64,000 nucleotides of DNA from Formicarius rufipectus (lineage: Eukaryota > Chordata > Aves > Passeriformes > Formicariidae): contig VXAU01002309.1 in the NCBI GenBank assembly GCA_013399695.1, forward strand, positions 62,001 through 126,000, written 5' to 3'. The notes beneath the pieces are model-generated. The model had not been told where the DNA came from, made no database searches, and worked only from the letters and a program-made list of their open reading frames with translations. Shown one piece after another: positions 57,291 to 64,000 of this stretch (the first letter of the stretch is position 1; each line of letters opens with the position of its first letter). The translations under genes and the position numbers were made by a program.

Positions 57291-59108
57291 TTTCAGAAAC
57301 AAGGACTGCAAGAAATGTATCTAATATTAGAAATTTATTGGTTTTATTCTTTCTATAATTAAAATTGCCAGCTGTTGTTAAAAGGTTTCCTCTGAACTGA
57401 ATGTCTGCATGCTAAATTTGAGTCTGAAGCAAAATGAGAGATGTTGGCTCTTGACAACAAAGGCTTTCTACACAGGGATCCAAGCAGGATGGTGTCTCAG
57501 CTATCCTGTTCCACATTTGTCCAAGTCCTCCACAAATATGGTAGAAGAAGACAACAGTCAACGAGTAGATTTGGACAAACTGTTTATGTATGACACCATC
57601 ATGGCAGGAATGTATGTAGCTGATCAGATCCACAACTCATTCGTGTTGTTCTTGGACAGGCACAACTGAGCCTGCCCTCAAAGCAGTTTCTATTTCTTTG
57701 GAGTCCTTATGGCCTGAAATATTGGAAGACTGAGATCCTTGCTGTTAACACGCGGTGTACAGACAGCTCAGACCTCCAGATGGATGGAGACTTGCTAAGG
57801 AAGCAGCTCTTTGCCAATATCTTTAGTAAATAAAAAGAACTGCATGGGTAAGCTGGTGCCATTTGTATGCAGGCAATTGGCTGAGGTAATTTTTCCTTTT
57901 ACAGCTGCTAAATAATGGGGTGAAATTACCACCTGTGTCCACCATCTGTTTCACCCATGGATGGTGTCTCCAGACAGGATGTGCAGTTTTTGGGACTGAA
58001 GTACCATATACCAACTGGTATACACAGAAGAAATGGAGAACTATGGAAAAAAGGAACCAGTGAGGGATGACCTTCCTTTGGGGATGTGAAGGTAGGTCCT
58101 CTGAAAGTGCTGAGGGTCAACCATTCCTCTGCAGGGAGCCAAAGCACACCAAGGACAGCTCTCATAAGATGGTCAATATTGCTGGGCATCCAAAGACTCC
58201 CAAATGCTGAGCAGTGGTGATAGGGAGTGGTGGCTAACCCTATCCTTGGTGCAGGCTGCTGAATACCGTCCTGAGAATCAAAACGAGGTTTCCTTTCCCA
58301 AACAGGGCCACCCAACACTCTCCCTGTTTCGGACATCAGTAGGGGTAAGAAAAGCCTGTGACAGTGACTTTACCACCCAGCTACAGGAGCACTGAGCTGA
58401 GAACTGCCCAGGAGGTGATAGTCTCTACTACTTAGTGTTTAACCCTTCCAAGCTGCTATTTTATTGTGTTCCCCACCTCCCCTTTCCCTCCTGTAAAATC
58501 ACATCTGTGTAAACCCCTTTGTTTAAACCCCTGTGCTTGCCTGGTGAAGTTGCTCATTCTTGAGTACTAGTGGGGAGTTATGTAGCTTCCCAAGTTCCTT
58601 CCTGCATGGGAGGCTTGAGCAAGTGCCATTTCAGCAATTTTCTCAAGAATACTAGGAAATTGAATCAATCCTTGCTTACCAAGAGAGAAGAAACACTTCA
58701 AACACCAATCCTTTACGAAATTATATTTTCTTCCATCTCGGAACAGTCTGGCTGATGTTGGGCAGGAATCAAATGTGCTTAATTTCCTTTGTTCATCACA
58801 TCCAACTCCATGTTACAGTCAGTACCTCTCTTACAACTCTCACTAACATACTGGATGAAGCCACATTTTGATCTCACTCCAGCTTCACATCAGAATGACC
58901 GCATCTACTGCAGCCTTACTGAAAGATATGAGTTTTATTGGACACACATTGATATTTGGTAAACAGTTGCACACACACAACTTATACTACAGGAGATAGT
59001 AATGGATCACAGGGTTGAATGAACTTCAACATTTGGCCATTAAGCATGGCTTTAATCTCTTTACCTTTTGAACTTCTGTTGGTGAAATAATGATTTGGAT
59101 ATTCTAGA
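57291..59108. other. Unique noncoding sequence
   Basis: Two frames stand out slightly. One is 86 codons (57409-57669, +), with a C-terminal half rich in acidic and polar residues. The other is 136 codons (57926-58336, -). Neither matches a family I recognise. No transposon is visible. Confidence 0.55.
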
Positions 59109-59153
59109 GACATGTCCCATTTTAATAGGTTTCCATACAAAATGGGACATGTC
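59109..59153. repeat. Perfect 15-bp inverted repeat with 15-nt loop
   Basis: 'gacatgtcccatttt' (59109-59123) and its exact reverse complement 'aaaatgggacatgtc' (59139-59153) flank a 15-nt spacer. Transcribed, it would fold into a 15-bp hairpin. No recognisable transposon termini or target duplication lie outside the arms. Confidence 0.95.
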
Positions 59154-62100
59154 CTATATTTACTTGCTTTGGATAATATTTTATAGTAAATACTTGGTAT
59201 TCTGAGGTGTTCTTAAAACTGGATTATTACTACTACAGTGGCATCAAACACCATCTCAGTGCTCCACCAGGACACCAAAAACCACAGTGATAGTGAAGTA
59301 GACCCCCCAATAACTATGTGTATTTTACTCATATAAAATCAACAAATGCAAAAACTGAGGATAAAAAAATGTATCTTCTTGTCTGATGGAAACGTTTTTT
59401 GTTAGCACTTGAGAAATGGAGTTTTAAACTGAAAATTAATTTCAATTTCTTTTTTGTTTGTATGTTTGTTTTGGTTTTTTGTTTTGTTTTGTTTGTTTAA
59501 TATAAGGATTTTCTTTATATTCAATATAGACTTGCAGAGTGTATACACACGACTAGTCTTGGATCAGTTCTTGAGTGAGACTGATACTAGCCCACAACCT
59601 TCAGATTCATGTCAAAGTTGCATGCTTTTTTCAGTCAATATTGCGTGTGGGAGCTGTGACAAAAACCTCTGCTCCCCCTTTCTGTTTTTCTGGTCATGAA
59701 TCCACATCTTTCCCTTGTGCTCCCATTACTGTTTATCCAGCAGTGCTGGAGGAGCAAGGCACAATGGAGGTCTGGATAAGGGAAGGCTGATTTTTAGCAG
59801 GATCCATTCCCTGTTCCGGCTCCCTGCAGAACTAAACAAATTACACACAGCTGCAACGGCACAAGTAGCTTTGAGTAGAAAAAGGGGAAAGGGACCACCC
59901 CACCCATCTTCTTTCAACATGGTTCAGACTGGAATAAAATAATCATGGAACTTCAGCTGCAGTCAGGCAAGCAGAATTACCTGCTGAGGCTTGGTTTGTG
60001 GGAAAACAGAAACAATAAAAGTTGAAAGGAGGCTATAGAGTTTGATGAGGTTTGTCTATGTTTGGCAAAGGCTTTTTCCTTTCTTAGAGTTTCTTGGAAA
60101 TGTCTTCAAAACATTCCAGGCTTGGTTTTGCTCCTTAAACACTCTTCAATGTTTTAGTTTAACTGTGAAGAGCCAAATTCTTCTGTCAGATATGCATGCA
60201 AAACTCCCGCATTAATCAGAAGAATTGTCTGAACATATTCTACGTGCAGGCGGTTTCTCATTTGATATGTGCTTTGCTTCCTAAGGAGAAGTCAGTTCTG
60301 AGCATGAACTTCCTCCTATTCACACAAATTCACACCAATTTTGTGTTCTTCCAACATGAATTGGGGAGCAGTTGCTCTCACTCTAGAGGGAGCACTAACA
60401 TATTTCATAAGAAGCCCTAGTGGCTATAGAAATATCACCCACATAGCATAGGGTGTATCAGGACAGTTAAAATGGGGAGTCCTACCCTCTGATTTATGAG
60501 AAGTGATGAAGAATTAGGAAAAGCTGCATGTAAGAATGGGATAAGACATTAATTCATGGAAAATAAATTAGTACATCATATTAGATTTAAAATACAAGGG
60601 CTGAAACAGTAATGTAGGTCTTTATAGTCCTTGATAAAATGCTGGTGGACTTAAAAATAGGTTTTAAAAACTGAGCTGCTGTTTTGATTTGTAAAACAAG
60701 TTAAACCAAACTTGACAATAAGGCATGTGCTTTAGATTTCCCTGGTTTGAGGCACTGTTTACTCTGGCAGATGTATCCTTAAGTGAAGCTTTTTTTCCCC
60801 CCTCAAAGCTGTTACATGGTAGACTGATGTTGGCTGACCCTGAAGCAAAAATTTGAAAACAGCACATTTATTTTCCTGCTAATGCTAAACACACATGCCA
60901 TGCAGCATTTTTTTGGTCTGGATGGAAAATCTTCAAATCTGGACTATTTGTCCCTTTTACCCTGACTTTAATGTTTTCATGAATATAAAAATAACAAAAT
61001 GAACTTAGGGGATGGAAGCATGTGTGTTTTACAGTGGGAGAGCAGCCTGTAATTTGCAGGCTGCAGAGTGATGGGAAGAGCCAATGGGTCAGTCTGGTCC
61101 AGTGCTGTGCCAGTGACAATGGGCTTTCCCACATACCTCAGCACCCAGCAGGGTTCCCAGAGCACTGCTGCTCAACTGGACAAAATTATAGCAGACCTAT
61201 AAATTCACATCTCTTGCTTTCCTTGTAACACAGGCATACCAAAACCATTAACCCTTCCAGCCCTCAGCTCTGTGATGTGGCAGGAGAGCCAGATGACCTA
61301 CCATCCTTTCCTTCAGTTAGGAGCAAATGTTTAGCCTGTGGTAAAATAGTAGGTTGACAGTCATCTTTGCTACCACTTGAAAAATTCATTGTGAAAAAGT
61401 ATCACAAAGCCGTGGCAGATAACTACCTGAAATGTTGGTGATATTTATGCAGCCCTGAAGGAAGATTACTCTTTGTAATGGTGGTCCTGCTGTGCTGTGT
61501 AGGCGCTATGCTGCAGAGATTTTACAGAAGAAACCATATGTGATTGCCTATGTTTTAATAGCTTTCATGGAGGTATAAATAAAGCCAGTATACCTGCAGA
61601 GCCACAGTCAACCTCTGAGACACTGATTTTTCTCTGACTGGAAACCAACTTAAAAGTCATGCAGGAGTAAGTTGAGGGTGTCAGGGTGGGTTAGTAGAAA
61701 AAGGAACACCATGAGCCCATTGACTGAAGTTGCTGTTCTTACTCTTGCTAATGGAGCAGTGGTTTGGTTAAAACAGAGTGTCTGTTCCATGCAATTCTTG
61801 AATGGATTTGACTGGAATGGACTTCTCTTAAACGGATTAAATTGTTAAATCAATTTAAGAAAGTCCATGTTCAGAGATGAAAGCAGTTGCTTAAATTGGT
61901 GCCAATCCTCACATCAGTAAAGAGAGGGAAAAAAGATTTAAGAAAGAAGGACTTATAAGAGATCATTTCTCTTGATGAAATTTCTAAGTCTTTGCCAATG
62001 CTAACTGAAAGGAATGAAAAAAAAAAGTCCTCTGTAGAGCTTTTAGCAATTAGTTCCTGTTTGCAAAGAATCTGGGCCTGTGCTGCTCTAGGGCGCTGAG

Positions 62101-62694
62101 CCCAACAATTTTTTATTTTTTTTATAAACTGGACTGCACCTCATTAGAGATGCCCAGCTGTATTTTTCTCTCTCTTTCACAGCCATACACATCACTTTTC
62201 ATCCTGTCCTTTTCATCACCTACTGCTTCTATGGCAAGTAAAGCAACTGAAAATGTAGCACAAAGAAATCTCTTCCACATTTATAATTTTTCTCCTGCTG
62301 TTTAGCATCTGGAAGCACAGAGGTTAAAGCAGCACCTTGAGACACAATGCCATGACCATCAGCCTTGCAGTTAGTCTGTGTGGATCACAGTGCAGGCAGG
62401 TGTTACAAGGTACCCAGGGACCACAGATCTGGTACACACAATCTATTATTGTATTGTAGAGGACCAAGCTGACTTTGCCTCCCTCTCAACTGGCGTATTC
62501 AGCTACCTGTAGCCTACAAATTATATGGCTGCCTCATTGCAAGCCGCAAAGTCATAGGGAATAACATACTAACGTGTTGCTACATACTCCAGATTAAGCT
62601 GGTGCTACTGTGTTAGAGTGAGATCTGCTGGTCCTCATCTATGCAGACATATTGCCAATAGTTTATGATGAAACTTGGAAGAGCCTTATACATT
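59154..62694. other. Unique noncoding sequence
   Basis: The T/G tract at 59449-59500 interrupts single-copy DNA. A TATA-like 'ggtataaataaagc' near 61575 lacks other promoter or LTR features. Frames of 60-88 codons are unrecognised. Confidence 0.6.
59449..59500 (+). repeat. (TTTTG)n low-complexity tract
   Basis: 'ttttttgtttgtatgtttg' and 'ttttgttttgttttgtttg' units. It creates the Phe/Leu/Val-rich start of an 81-codon frame at 59454-59699. Confidence 0.92.
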
Positions 62695-63190
62695 CATCGA
62701 ATCATAGAATAGATTGGGTTGCAAAAGACCTTCGAGATCATCGAGTCCAACCCTTGGTCCAACTCCAGTCTGTTTACTAGATCATGGCACTAAGTGCCAT
62801 GTCCAATCTTCATTTAAAAACGTCCAGGGATGGTGAATCCACCACCTCTCTGGGCAGGCCATTCCAATGCCAGATTACTCTCTCTGTAAAGAATTTTTTT
62901 CTAATATCCAACCTGAACCGCCCCTGGCTGAGCTTAAGCCCATGCCCCCTCATCCTATTGCTGACTGCCTGGGAGAAGAGACCAACCCCACCTGGCTATT
63001 ACTTCCCTTTAGGTAGTTATAGAGAGTGATGAGGTCACCTCTAAACCTCCAGACTAAACAACCCCAGATCCCTCAGCCTCTCCCCACAGGACTTGTGCTC
63101 TAGTCCTTTTATCAGCCTTGTTGCTCTTCTCTTCACCTGCTCCAGTACCTCAATGTCTTTCCTGAACTGAGGGGCCCATTGTTGCTACTC
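62695..63190 (-). mobile_element. CR1 LINE, well-preserved 3' end
   Basis: This is the clearest CR1 here. Left to right it reads 'cgaatcatagaatagattgg', 'gatcatcgagtccaaccctt', 'ggcactaagtgccatgtcca', 'gtccagggatggtgaatcca', 'ccacctctctgggcaggcca', 'gcttaagcccatgccccctc', 'gataagag...' replaced by 'gggagaagagaccaacccca', 'gatgaggtcacctctaaacc', and 'cagcctctccccacaggact'. This is the reverse complement of the CR1 3' UTR plus the C-terminal end of ORF2. It is less diverged than the copies at 283 and 50262, so it is probably younger. It is 5'-truncated near 63190. The 81-codon plus-strand frame within it (62784-63029) is antisense and not a gene. Confidence 0.96.
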
Positions 63191-63892
63191 TGAATAATAT
63201 AGACACTAAATGCTATGGACATGGTCACATAACCATTCTGTAGGGACCGTAGCTGAGAACTGTCTATGCATTACTTTTAAAACCACTGGTATCTGATGTT
63301 TTTCTCTATTGGACTGACTAATAGAGATGCTGATAGGGTAGGTGTGTACTTCTGGTTCACTTCAGAAGAGGTAGCGGAAGGGTTACAGTTCCCATTCTCA
63401 GCCATTCAGCTCCCATTACAGTCAACCATTCTCTAGGAATGAACCATTGCAGAAGCACTCTGGAGAAATGAAAGGAGTGGGAGATACTTTTCCAGTTTCT
63501 GAAGGATGAGTTTGTAGAATATACATTATGAATATATTTTTTTAATAATAAAATTTCACTACTTGACAAGAATTTCAAGAGCTTCAGTAAAAGACTTGCT
63601 CTCAAGGCAACAACTAAACCATGATGGATTGGTGTCCTTGGATGCAAAGATGTGGCCTCTGAACACAAGATGTGCACAGGAGTACCCTTCTGTTCTGTGG
63701 CTTAGCTACTGAAGATGTAAATGGATACTCTTCAAAAGAAAACTTCTCATTTTAATTGGCAAGAACAGAAATAAATGTTAGGAAATAGATTTTGTTTTTA
63801 AAGTTGTCCAGTGTAGATGCAATTATGTTTGTACTAAAGTGTAGTTGTTAAGGTTCAGTAAGAATTCAGAATCTGAATTGTTGTCTCCATTT
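63191..63892. other. Unique AT-rich sequence
   Basis: No gene or repeat recognised. A 106-codon minus-strand frame at 63357-63677 has no recognisable product. Confidence 0.55.
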
Positions 63893-63990
63893 TTATATAT
63901 TTTTGTGGTCATATATATATATATATACATGTATACATTCTCTAGATGTGTTTGTGGGTATGTGTATATACATATAAAATATATGTTGCT
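63893..63990. repeat. (TA)n/(TATG)n dinucleotide-rich tract
   Basis: 'catatatatatatatata' is followed by 'catgtatac', 'gtgggtatgtgtatatac' and 'atataaaatatatg'. It is a degenerate TA/TG microsatellite at the right edge of the window. Confidence 0.88.
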
Positions 63991-64000
63991 ACAGAAAATT

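Noticed and set aside
61570..61620. 'ggtataaataaagc' as an LTR core
   Set aside because: TATA and AATAAA overlap in one string, and no LTR ends or U3/U5-like sequence surround it.
62784..63029. 81-codon plus-strand frame
   Set aside because: It is antisense to a CR1 tail.

Overview
This window looks like AT-rich, gene-poor nuclear DNA from a bird, most likely a songbird (Passeriformes). The evidence is its repeats. Five pieces of CR1, the dominant avian LINE, are recognisable. There are three solo LTRs of the avian endogenous-retrovirus type whose sense strand opens with TGTCCTGGTT, plus three looser LTR-like blocks. One short retroposon joins a tRNA-Ile-derived head to a CR1-derived tail, which is the architecture of the passerine SINE family known as TguSINE1. 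Very old amniote repeats (MIR/L3-like and palindromic) also remain. Nothing bacterial, viral-episomal or plasmid-like is present.

I recognise no protein-coding gene, functional tRNA or rRNA gene, or CRISPR array. Every open frame is short (155 codons or fewer), and none gives a protein I recognise. The longest come from low-complexity DNA, repeats or chance. The window is therefore intergenic, or lies inside a very large intron. A marked excess of T/G-rich low-complexity tracts on the + strand would fit an intron of a gene transcribed left to right, but this is inference only.

Layout. 0-5 kb: a CR1 tail (0.3-0.7 kb) and an old MIR/L3 fossil (1.5 kb). 5.8-6.1 kb: an isolated, very CpG-dense block that is the best promoter candidate here. 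8-10 kb: a candidate conserved noncoding block and a second MIR/L3 fossil. 13.9-25.2 kb: the LTR-rich part, with three minus-strand solo LTRs (13.9, 18.9 and 24.8 kb), one plus-strand LTR-like block (14.5-15.0 kb), a CR1 scrap (15.9 kb) and a 102-bp pure pyrimidine tract (21.2 kb). 25-50 kb: mostly unique AT-rich DNA with one LTR-like block (31.4 kb), a candidate conserved element (35.5-36.0 kb), an AAAAC-rich tract (39.9 kb) and several TTTG tracts. 50-55 kb: CR1, a GC-rich LTR (51.4-51.8 kb), CR1, and the tRNA-Ile/CR1 SINE (54.9-55.05 kb). 57-64 kb: a palindromic amniote fossil (57.2 kb), a perfect 15-bp hairpin (59.1 kb), a well-preserved CR1 tail (62.7-63.2 kb) and TA-rich DNA at the right edge.

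No new multi-gene system is visible. The points most worth a second look are the isolated CpG block, the SINE, the candidate conserved elements, the pyrimidine tract, the hairpin and the strand asymmetry of the T/G tracts.
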